Source: Ligula intestinalis
Lineage: Eukaryota > Platyhelminthes > Cestoda > Diphyllobothriidea > Diphyllobothriidae
Direction of reading: 5' to 3'
Length of the DNA stretch: 64,000 nucleotides
Assembly: GCA_036362985.1 (NCBI GenBank)
Contig: JAYGXS010000005.1
Coordinates: 45,885,041-45,949,040, forward strand
Shown piece after piece: positions 54,895 to 64,000 of the stretch. Positions within the stretch are counted from its first letter, which is position 1. The number at the start of each line of letters is the position of its first letter. The translations under genes and the position numbers were made by a program. The notes beneath the pieces are model-generated. The model was not told the DNA's origin, made no database searches, and was given only the letters and a program-made list of their open reading frames with translations.

Positions 54895-55620
54895 CTGGAA
54901 GTATTGAGAAGACGACTCGATCGTTGGGACAATACTTTTATTCGCCTGACGTTTCGATATCCATCGCGGATTCATCATCAGAGACATAGTCAGAGAATAA
55001 TAGCAGATTGGGTAACGTATGTACAGGAGTTGCAGTATTTATAGGATACAGTCATTACTGCAAACATACGCAGAAAAATTAACCGTAATTGCCTTCTTGA
55101 GTGTTGGTGGCCTGTTCAAAGGCATGCGGGCTCTGACCTTTTGACCTTTCATCACGGATGGTGAGCTCGGGCGTGATGGTTGCTCGGCCGTCTGGCTCCC
55201 CGGTGTTGGTGTACGATGAGGCGGTGGCCTGCCCGTTCCTCAAGTGACGGCTTGCTTTTGCCAAATTGAATCTCAGGATTGAATATGGATTGGGCAAATC
55301 GTTGCACTCGTTGACTCAAGCAGTTCTCGGCTCACCCGATTGTCACCTCTTGCGAGAACTTCGGCCTCATCAAAATTGAAGGTGTGGCCGGGTCTCATCG
55401 AATGAGCCACAACTTGAGAATTGGCATCCTTTCGCCGCACTGCTGCCGCGTGTTCGGCAATTCGCGTCCTGAGAAGTCTGCCAGTTTCTCCGACATAGTT
55501 GCTTTGACCGCAACTACACCAGATCCTGTAGATGACCCAGATGCTTCTTGCCGTGGCAGTGGGTATTTCGGCTTCATTATCTGACGCCTTATGGTCGCCT
55601 CCGGCCTGGCTTATTTGCAC
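54895..55620 (-). mobile_element. Penelope-like element, 5'-truncated copy with GIY-YIG domain
   Basis: The - strand frame 55273-55620 encodes VIYRIWCSCGQSNYVGETGR and LLRTRIAEHAAAVRR: the YIG-equivalent (YVG), Arg and His positions are intact, while the residue before VIY is Trp rather than Gly. RPGHTFNFDEAEVLARGDNR then VSRELLES follows, after which a frameshift moves to MPNPYSILRFNLAKASRH (55079-55297). The 3' end has CTGATGATGAATCC, TCGAAACGTCAGG, AATAAAAGTATTGTCCC and GATCGAGTCGTCTTC. Best-preserved GIY-YIG segment of this subfamily in the window. Confidence 0.78.
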
Positions 55621-55769
55621 TTGCGCTGAAGGCAGTGTTCATTTGCACGTTTCCGCAGTAGCTAACTGATTTGGCTAAACTAAGGCAGCTCCGAATATGG
55701 GGTGGGAAGGTCCTATCACTCGGTAATACATAATGGAATGGAACCGATAAATACAGGGGAGACCGTAAT

Positions 55770-55920
55770 GGCCATTTATGACAGGTTAGCCATCATCAGC
55801 CCGTCATACCCAACCCAAGTGGTTCACCGTCCGAGAGTAGAGCGTTAAACTTCTGATCAAAAGGTCGTGAGTTCGAGCTTTGTGTAGTGCACCACTTGGT
55901 AAGTCCGGGCCACTGAAACT
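55770..55920. repeat. SINE-like sequences in inverted arrangement
   Basis: The left part (AATGGCCATTTATGACAGG, AGCCATCATCAGCCCGTCAT) is the SINE body on the - strand. The right part (GAGTAGAGCGTTAAACTTCT, GAGTTCGAGC) is a tRNA-like head on the + strand with CTTCTGA as the anticodon-loop-like heptamer. Confidence 0.45.
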
Positions 55921-56649
55921 CAGGCATCTTCGCGTCTGTCTTCAGGTCGGCAGATAAGTCCAACCGGAAGAATGCATGCGAGATACGTTAGGCAACGTTG
56001 CTGTGAGGGTAGTTGAGGTTGTCTTTTTTAGTCAATTCCATCGAGCGCATGATTCATGGATGATAAACAGAGAAGTCGGTTGCGTGTTGGGCGTTGATGC
56101 AAGAATAAGATCTCGACAATGAGGTACATTCTCTACGGTTGCCAAAGCTACCAGCCAACCGAAAACCCTCTGTTTTGGTAACATTTTTGTGACCTTTAAT
56201 TCCGTTCATCATGCTTATCCGTGAAGGGGAATGGAAAAAAATGCTATGTCGACACAACTCATCGCCTCAATTAAGGCCTACTCTCGCTCCGAGTTTTGTT
56301 CTATGAAAATCCCTCCCAACAGTTTGATCTGCCATTTGATAAGGTTGTATCCCGGTGTCCATTTCATTCCACCGCGTCGTTGAATGAGCTCTCAAGAGAG
56401 GGACCTGCATAAGTATGATGAAGTCAAGTTTGCATCCCGATGCTGGCTGAGAGATATTCACTACCTTGACGATACCAATGAACTGGCCTCGAATTTTGAT
56501 AATCTAGAGCCTGCCACGTCACGAATCAAAAAGTCGCGACTTCGGTTAGCGCATTCATGGGGTCTGAGGAAAACAGGCAGCTTTTAAGTGGCATAGCCGA
56601 CGAATAGGATAAATCCTCCACATTCGTGGCTGTAAGTTCGAAGAAGTAG
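55921..56649. other. no gene recognised
   Basis: Unassigned. ORFs are at most 67 codons and lack motifs. Confidence 0.4.
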
Positions 56650-57233
56650 GCAGAGTAACAGTAGCTTATGTAGTCTTCCTCATTAATCCCTACTTCCAGA
56701 ATTTGTCCTACGAAAATGGTGGTTATAGGGCATTATGGGTGGGGAATGAGCATATGCAGTGGAATATAATTTAACTACTGCTATCTGCATTTTTATTCTA
56801 CTGTATTTAGAAGTGTTGTTGACTCATATCTGTAGATTTTTCGTATCTGTATTATCGTTTAACATATTGCAGAAAAAAGCGATTATAAAATTGCAGGTTT
56901 CTTGAAATTCCTGATAAATAGAGATGGTAGTTAGGAAGTCGTCTACCTCAACCTGCCTGAGGTTCAACTCACCAGTCTGGAGTTAGATTAGTATAGTTTG
57001 CGGTGCGAAGCGCCTGGCACACCTTTAAGTAGCCTGTGGAACAACTTACTCCCAGCGGCCGCAGGAAATAAATTCGATTTTTATTTTTCCCCTTACATTT
57101 ACGTCGAAAAATGTCCTTCTCTGCCTATCTTATTTTCCCACACCCCCCTCCCAAACCCTTTAACCACCGTTTTTGTAGGATAAAATTCTGGGACTAAGGG
57201 TAAATGAGGGAGACTACATAAGCTACCTTTGCC
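56650..57233. mobile_element. non-autonomous inverted-repeat DNA transposon (MITE-like), copy 2
   Basis: Colinear with 52024-52597 over its full length: TTTTATTCTACTGTATTTAG, GGTTTCTTGAAATTCC, ACAACTTACTCCCAGCGGCC. It has the same inverted ends (AGTAGCTTATGTAGTC left, GACTACATAAGCTACC right). A 4-base insertion disturbs the left tip, and the flanks show no clean duplication. Confidence 0.75.
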
Positions 57234-57507
57234 GTAGGCACTTTCACATGCTTTCGGGCTAGACAGATGCCAACTGGTCAGGGATCAACCACCGACTTTT
57301 AACATCTCCACCACCATGTCTTTCAGTAGGCTGAAAGTAATCGCGTTGAATTCCGTATGATTTAGTTTTAAGTGACAGTAGACTTCGGTTGCATCTGCCA
57401 CACTCTCCCTCGTACTCCATCTGCCCGTGCTCCGGAGGCAGGGCTACGCAGAGATAACACAGGATTACAATTTGTTGCTGATACAAGCGGACATGCGAAT
57501 AAAAGGA

Positions 57508-58265
57508 TGTAATTGAGAAGAAGCTGACTCGATCTCTGGCACAATACGTTTATTCACCTGACGTTTCGATATCCGTCGCGGATTTGTCGTCAGAGACATT
57601 AGCAGAAAACGGTAGCAGAAACGGGTAATACATGCACAGAAGTTTGCAGTATCTATAGGATACAGTCATAACTGCACACATGCAGCGACACCTAACATTA
57701 ATTGCTTTCTTGTGCGGTGAAATGATGCCAATTCTCAAGTTGAGGCTCATTCGACGAGACCCGGCCACACATTCAAATTTGATGAGGTCGAAATTCTCGC
57801 AAAAGGTGACAATCGCGTGAGCCGAGATCTACCTGAGTCATGGTTCACGGGCTCCCAATCCATAAACAAGTGCAACGATTTGCCCAATGCATATTCGGTG
57901 TTGAGACTCAATTTGGCCGAAGCAAGCCACCACTATGACAAGGGAAAAGCCATCGCGTCATTCTACACCAACACCGGAGGGCCAGATGGCCGAGCAATCA
58001 CCAAGCCCGAGTTCACCACGCGTGCTGAAAGTGCAACAGGTCAGAGCCCGCATGCTGCTCAACAAACGATCAACACGCAAAGAGGCAATTAGCGTTAATT
58101 GTCGCTGTATGTTTGCAGTAATGACTGTATCCTATACGTATTGCAAACTCCTGTGCATACGCTACCCGAACTGCTATTTGACTATGTCTCTGATGATGAA
58201 TCTGCGACGGATGTCGAAACGTCAGGTGAATAAACGTAGTCCTAGCGATCGAGTCTTCTCCTTCT
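57508..58265. mobile_element. Penelope-like element: inverted 3' end fused to a 5'-truncated + copy
   Basis: Bases 57508-57715 are the element's last 210 bp on the - strand (ATATCGAAAC is in the hairpin, AATAAACGTATTGTGCC at the outer end). From about 57716 the + strand copy begins: TTCGACGAGACCCGGCCACA (RRDPATHS frame versus RPGHTF in relatives), DNRVSRDLPESWFTGSQSIN, KCNDLPNAYSVLRLNLAEAS (frame from 57817), ending at a stop near 58092. Then come CTGATGATGAATCTGCGACG, TCGAAACGTCAGGTGAATAA and GCGATCGAGTC. The GIY-YIG nuclease is lost. Confidence 0.75.
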
Positions 58266-58402
58266 CACTTATAATTTGTAGTGACATTGTCTGGTAGGAC
58301 TCAGGTGCAGGTGACTTGTGTGGTGTGAGCCTACACATAAACCTACCACCAGACCCCAACGCGGGACGTTTTCAATGGGAGTGCAGTCCGAATATCACCT
58401 CC

Positions 58403-58970
58403 TGTTAAGATGGTAGCCTGAACAAAGGCTAGAAGCCTTGTTGGCTCTCCTAAGGCGTCGAGCCTGCCGCTGAACGCCACAATGATTCCTTTGTTCAATA
58501 GCGTTCGCTGGGCTGGCCCCAAGTAATGGCCTTAGACCGGACGCGCACGCGCGCGCATCCCAGCGCAGTGTTAGGATTATTCCTAACAAGCGGCCCGAAT
58601 GAACTCTAATGTCACGCTATCGGTCCGCCCGCACAGAGAGGCGTGCACAGCCGAGCGCGGGCAGCCAATGCGGCCAATCAGGCCACAAGAGAACGCGTGA
58701 TATACAATCCCTTATAAGCCAACAGGCCCTAACAGACACGGAAATTTGCAAAAGCGGATGCCAGGCAACCGCTAGTCCGCTCCCAATGCCGGGGTTTGCC
58801 CCCGAGGCGGGACAAAGAGTGGGCTCGCGATCAACCAGCGGCAACAGCCACCCGAGACAGCTCCTCCGGGTTTCGTACACAATAAACCCTCCTCCGGCTG
58901 GATTCCCGAATTATGCCCTTCTATTGTGTTCTTCCTAAGGATTCCAACAGAGCGCAATTCGACGGTAACA
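58403..58970 (+). mobile_element. probable solo LTR
   Basis: The 568-bp unit begins TGTTA and ends TAACA, the usual TG...CA ends with a short inverted repeat. It contains a TATA-like CCCTTATAAGCC and, about 50 bp further into the 3' half, ACACAATAAACC as a possible polyadenylation signal. A truncated homologue is at 6056-6260 (-). I did not find a 4-6 bp duplication in the flanks, and no gag-pol or second LTR is in the window. Confidence 0.5.
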
Positions 58971-59419
58971 CACGTCAGATGTCATCGTTATAACACTAGC
59001 GATGCTGAACCCGTCGTTATAGCAACTCCCATGCCCTAATCGAACCCTCGTGGTGGTCTGACGTATCTACCACATGATCCATTTTTGGGCGCCCAATGGT
59101 TAGACTGTAGTGGACCTTAAAGTCATTGTTGACTCATCACACCAACGTTGTGGTTACGCTGACGGCTGGCCCCTGGTCTGTCTAGCGCTCAAGGTCTGAG
59201 CGAATTACGAACACACCCAGTCTCGCCTGTGCCCACTCTGCGCTGTGCAACCAATCACCACCAGCCTGCCGAGACAAAGCGAGTATTTGGCGGCCACTCG
59301 GGATGACTGCCGTTAGAGGACACTTGGGATTCCGCCTTGGCGCGTCGCGGTCAGTGACGCCACCCTGTCCCACGGGCCTCGTGGTCGGACGCCATGCAAT
59401 ACCTTTTGACAACTTTAGC
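58971..59419. other. no gene recognised
   Basis: Unassigned; it may include the head of repeat X at its right end. Confidence 0.4.
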
Positions 59420-59560
59420 CTAACTGTTGTGTACACAGTACATTCTTCCTTCTACTCTGGCCTTCCCAAGACTTCTCCTATCGCCTAAGGAGCCGGGCCT
59501 CGAAGATTGTAGGTGTTAGGGTTAACCGTCTTAGCCTTAACACCTATAAGACTGCGGGTG
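59420..59560 (+). repeat. interspersed repeat X, partial
   Basis: ACAGTACATTCTTCCTTCTA, CTATCGCCTAAGGAGCCGGG and TTAGGGTTAACCGTCTTAGC match 19860-19950. Confidence 0.55.
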
Positions 59561-61009
59561 GCATCGACTCTTCGGAACACTTAGGAAGTGTCTATGGACT
59601 TCACACTACATCTTGAACAACAGAAAACTTTGAAATTCACTGTACATTCACTCCGCCAGGATGCTGGGCGCTGCGCGTGGAAAGTGAGAGAAACCTAGAG
59701 GCATTCGAGTCCCGCTGACTGATTAATGTGCTTTGAGTGAAGGTAGCCAACTTATTGAGTGTGAAAAACTATATTAGCGTTTTGAGGTCACTACAAGGAT
59801 ATCATACACCTTACACGAACAACTACTTCTGTGGATTAAGCACATTCTTCGGGGTCTGTGTTGCTGCCCTCGATTCTGCGCGCTGTCTATCTGCAAGTGC
59901 CGAACTGGTGCCAACTCAAAGCCTGGCAGAAACTGTTCGTCAACACGCGAAAGCGATTCTCGAACATCCTCTGTTCTGCCTTTTTGCCGGAGGCAGATCA
60001 TCAAATGTGTAGAATTAAATTTCACGACATCGTCGGCAAGGGCTAGCTCAGTAGTTATTACAGCTACAGAGCTTTAAATTACGGGGTTTTTGAACAATTT
60101 TTTTTTGACAAGAACACCCTTATAGACCGCGTGATTGGATGGAAAACATGGACTAACTTGCTCGGTTGGGCGATTTGTTAGCCTGCATACGTTCTCCTCA
60201 ACGAAACAAGGTTATCTGATTTAATAACTCATTTCTTCTACTAATGAGGATTGACAGACAAGTCTAAAGTTTAAGGTCTAAGTGTCACCAATTCATCTGT
60301 GAATTGAATACCACGGCTGCGAAAGAGGATTAAAGGGTTTGTCACTGTTACGAAACAGAACTGGAAATCAGGAAGGGACACTCTGATTTTATTTAGTGAG
60401 AGCGTTGATATTTTGCGTAAAAGGTCGGCACTGTGACCGAATGTGCATCAATTATTGTTAATTCCTCGCTAATCGATTTTCCAGTGTGAAAATTTACCGA
60501 CTTGTGGATGCAGTGGCATTCAGCAGGCCAAAGGCTCTCTTAGCATTGCATACCGTTCTAATTCATCGGAAAAATACAGTTCCTTTTTCAGTGATCGCTT
60601 CTTATTCTTCTCTTCCTTTTCGCAGCCGAAGAATTCTGAGGTCAGGGGCTTCTTAGAAATTATGTCGATCGGCCTTCATAGCTCTGATTGGTAAAAGTCG
60701 CAGATGGCTTAGACTGAGGGCCAATCTCACCTACGCTCGTTGAGGACTAAATAATTTCGGACCGAGTAGAGGATAATGATTAATAGGGCAGTGATATTAC
60801 ATTCAAGATCCAACTAAATCTATCCAGAGGTCTTGGACGGGTGAAAGCCGCATTGTATAAGTGCAAGGAGCTCCAGCTTTTAATTGACCATGGTCGCTTC
60901 TTACACGCAATAGGAGGGTCTGGCTTAGCAATTGCCCCACCCCACTAACAGTTTTTAACTGAAGACTCCTGGTGGTGGTAAAGAAGTAAGCCTATCGCAT
61001 GGGGTTAAG
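59561..61009. other. no gene recognised
   Basis: ORFs of up to 91 codons have no motifs, and no repeat was assigned. Confidence 0.4.
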
Positions 61010-61290
61010 TAGGTTAAACCCTAGAAACTGCGATTTTCAGACCATGGTTCCCTAGTAGAAAAGAATTCGGTGACAACCAGAATAGTAGGAATAGTTTATT
61101 GTATGCACAGAGGAACGGAGAATTGGGCAAGAAAAAGATTGACTACGGAGAGCATGACCAGCCGGGCGGCAGGCCGTGTCCGAAGTTCGGAAGAGTAACA
61201 AGGGTCCAGGGCGAGCATTGCGTGAGTTAGTTTCAGGCTGCTGATTGACCCGACCAGTGTGAGATGCGTGCGTGCGCCTCAGTCGCCCGA
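61010..61290 (-). repeat. interspersed repeat X
   Basis: On the - strand: GTGCATACAATAAACTATTC, CTATTCTGGTTGTCACCG and GGTCTGAAAATCGCAGTTTC; closest to 50510-50720. Confidence 0.55.
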
Positions 61291-64000
61291 GGGCAAAGGT
61301 TACTCCTCGAAGGCGGAAATCGGCCATCCCGCTGGGTCGAGCGACTGGGCGGCCAAGATTGTCCCGCGAGACTACGTCTGTGACATCTCGTGTTTGGAGG
61401 AGGTGAACTGCAGCACCACTACAAGCCTACAGCTCAGAGTCTGCCGGATCTGCCACAGTGAATGTCGAATTAATCACAAGTGTTGATCCTACAACGGGAC
61501 CAATATGTGGATCAGATTTGGGCAAAACACACAGAACTCCGACTGCTCAGTGCCTGCGAACCCCAAAACGAACACCATGCACACGCACCCACGAGAGCTT
61601 GGTGTCATATCTAGGAGCAGGCGTAAGCCGTAGCAGTGACTTCTGTCCAATCGCCGCATCAAACAGACTCGGACAGAGGCTGTTGCATGTGGGAGGTAAG
61701 TGAAAGTGAGATCACCGCTGTGACTCATAGCAATTCAACGAATTTCCACTTTGTTGAAGTAACCTTGTGTGTTCCTGCGTCAACAATGGTTATAACCTTC
61801 AGTAGCGTGTTAGCAAGAGAAGGCAGAATAGGATAGCATATATTAATTTACTATTATTAGTTCTGCTTCTGTTTGTCCGTCAGCAACGTGTCTTGTCTCG
61901 GCAGCTTGTCCTGTGTCCCCAGCAGCAGAATGTCCGGGCGTCGGTAACGCGTCTCAGCAACAGAGTCTCGGGTCATCGGTAGCGTGTCTCGCCAACAAAG
62001 TGCCGTCGCCGGCGGTGGCAGCATATTTAAGGGCCAGTAGTTATTGTGCCCTATTAGGTCTCTACGAGTGACCCCTACAGGCAGCCGTACGGCCTCCAGC
62101 TATCGTGTCCTCAAGTGACCGGTCGCGCCCTCGGTGACGCGCGCACGTGCATGAGCCCTTTCGTGGCCCTTGTCATGCGTGACCTCAGAACCTGGCCGGC
62201 GGCGGTCTCGCGTGTTCTCTCTTTTGGCCGTGTTAACACTCATACTAAGCTTCACACGCTGGAAGCTATCTCAATGTGCAAGTGATGTACAAAAGTGGTT
62301 ATCTCAGACTCATGCTTTTGAAGAATAAGACGAATGCTATATTGAGGATTTTACAAACCTGAATTTTCAGCAAAAATGGCTCCATTCACGGAGAGCAGAT
62401 GGTAAGGTAAATAAAGGAGCATTTTTAAAAGGACAAAGGTAAAAGGTCATGTAATACTCACAAGTCAATTAGTTTACGACATTCACATCAACTATGGAGA
62501 CAAATCGGCTTTCAACTTCTCAATTTCCGCTTCTTCACATGCTTTTTTCTTCGTGTTGTCATCCTACGGAGAATTGTTGATGTTGGTGTTGTTGGTGAAT
62601 TGCATATGCGACAGATAAGCCGCATTTGACAAATATTGGGTTGATGATATGTTGTAGATAAAATAACTTGTTTTAGTGCATTTAAAAAGGTAGCAGTGTA
62701 CTGTAGATATGACCTCATGATCACAAATGCAGACAAACAAAGCAGATAATTAGAGAGGATAGTATAGAATAATAAATTCCCCCGTGACACTGCCGCTCAG
62801 TTGGGGTCCCAGCCGCCTTTTGTCTGTAAAAACCTTATCCAACACCACGCACGGACCAGGTACTGTACGCCGTGTGTGAATGGACTCTTTAGCCTTGTTA
62901 GTCACAGCAACCGATCCCGCCTCCAATTTTCTAGATTATTTCTTGACACCGGGCTCAGATGGGTGATGGAGAAGAGGGTGCAACAAAGGCGGGGCTAGTC
63001 TGCTTTCACTAACGATTACCTGACGCACAAGTCACCGATCTGCCCCAACCGTACCGTAAGGGCATGCAGGGGGACCTCGTCATCCGTGGCAATCGGAGTG
63101 ATACACGAGGAGGTAGGCTACATGTGCTCATGAGGCGGGTAATATACCATTGAATCCAGGTTCTTCAAACAAGTATGCTGCTTGTTTCGAATAAATGACA
63201 GCAAACTTTGGAAAATCTTTCTACAAGAAAGCAGTAAAGCGTCGAGTATTCTGTAGGTAGCATGCGAAATGCGTGAAACAGGATGTGAAAGAGGAGCGTT
63301 GAAAAGACGGGGAATTTTGGAAATAAAAGTGCACAATACATCTGCTGCCTTTGTATAAATTAGACTCCGACCTTACAGAAGTTGAAACCAGTTGATAAAA
63401 GAACAAAATAGCCTTGCATACTATAAATCTTAGACTTTCTTAATAGGGAAGGGTGAAATAACAGCTTCCGATTCAGCCGGAAATGGGTCTTAATAAGCTA
63501 CCCTGAGTGGTTTCACTGTCTAGTTCTCATACGAAAACGTTTGCCTTTCGCAAGTTGGCCTGATTGGTCCTGTGAGTAACACCGCTCGTTGAACGGCCCT
63601 GATTCTGGAATAGAGGTACATTTGTAGCTAAATATAGGCATCCTTATTGTAAGAATAAGCTAAGACAAATGAGCGTTCCAAAATCGTCAAGAAGGTCTAG
63701 CAACACGAACAATTTTTCCCTGTTTTATATCCGAGGAAATTACTATAAGATCTTAGAGGAAATATTTTAAAACAATGCTTATCACCTGTCATCTGCTACT
63801 GCAAAAAAACTGCCTAATATTCACAAACTGTCAACATGCAGGTCATAGTATACAAAAACCTACTTATTTAGAGTATGGCCTAACAATTGTGTAATACTGA
63901 TTATCCTGTAGTCTATTCTAAAGTCATTTCAGTACCGATGGGATGCCGGCGTTATAACGAGTTTCCATCTGACCGCTAACAAAACGTTTGTGCTGTAAAA
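61291..64000. other. no gene recognised
   Basis: ORFs are at most 92 codons and lack motifs. Bases 61870-62030 have repeated GCGTGTCTCG/CAGCAAC-type words. The end of the window from about 63100 is AT-rich. Confidence 0.4.

Noticed and set aside
1..64000. CRISPR arrays, bacterial operons or integrons
   Set aside because: Spliced exons, microsatellites, SINEs and non-LTR elements show eukaryotic DNA, and no regularly spaced direct-repeat array was seen.

Overview
The window looks like repeat-rich DNA from an animal nuclear genome. It is most consistent with a parasitic flatworm, possibly a diphyllobothriidean tapeworm such as Spirometra. That assignment is an inference from the mix of element families: RTE-type endonuclease-reverse transcriptase elements, Penelope-like elements with a GIY-YIG domain, and tRNA-derived SINEs. 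No ribosomal or mitochondrial marker is present to prove it. Genes are split by introns of up to about 4 kb, and there is one 10-base assembly gap inside a CTA microsatellite.

The only host gene I can identify is on the + strand. Four exons (5694-5769, 6600-6694, 10558-10675, 13406-13577) join in frame with consensus splice sites and encode the C-terminal association (hub) domain of a calcium/calmodulin-dependent protein kinase II, ending at a TGA at 13575-13577. The kinase and regulatory domains are not in the window. They should lie upstream of base 1, so bases 1-5693 are probably intron.

The rest is mostly mobile DNA. An RTE-type element on the - strand occurs twice: copy A (1-3776, cut by the window start) and copy B (about 40450-45148, several in-frame stops). 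A second non-LTR family occurs once as an apparently intact, full-length copy on the - strand (26589-30117, 12-bp target duplication, 1126-codon ORF with an N-terminal 2A-like motif, PHD-like finger, APE endonuclease and reverse transcriptase). It also occurs once as a 5'-truncated copy (2286-3519) inserted into copy A; copy B preserves the matching empty site. Truncated Penelope-like elements are scattered throughout (4.2, 6.9, 15.5-16.3, 25.3-26.4, 30.2-30.8, 35.1-35.7, 37.6-38.2, 46.0-46.4, 47.0-47.2, 54.8-55.6 and 57.5-58.3 kb), several as inverted pairs with their 3' ends facing outward. Their 3' ends share a hammerhead-like motif.

Other repeats are two copies of a ~575-bp inverted-repeat DNA element (52024-52597, 56650-57233), a probable solo LTR (58403-58970) with a fragment of the same LTR at 6056-6260, tRNA-derived SINE-like sequences, and three unclassified interspersed families (here X, Y and Z). 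Long stretches between these, especially 16.4-19.6, 22.1-23.7, 49.4-50.5 and 59.6-64.0 kb, show nothing I can name.
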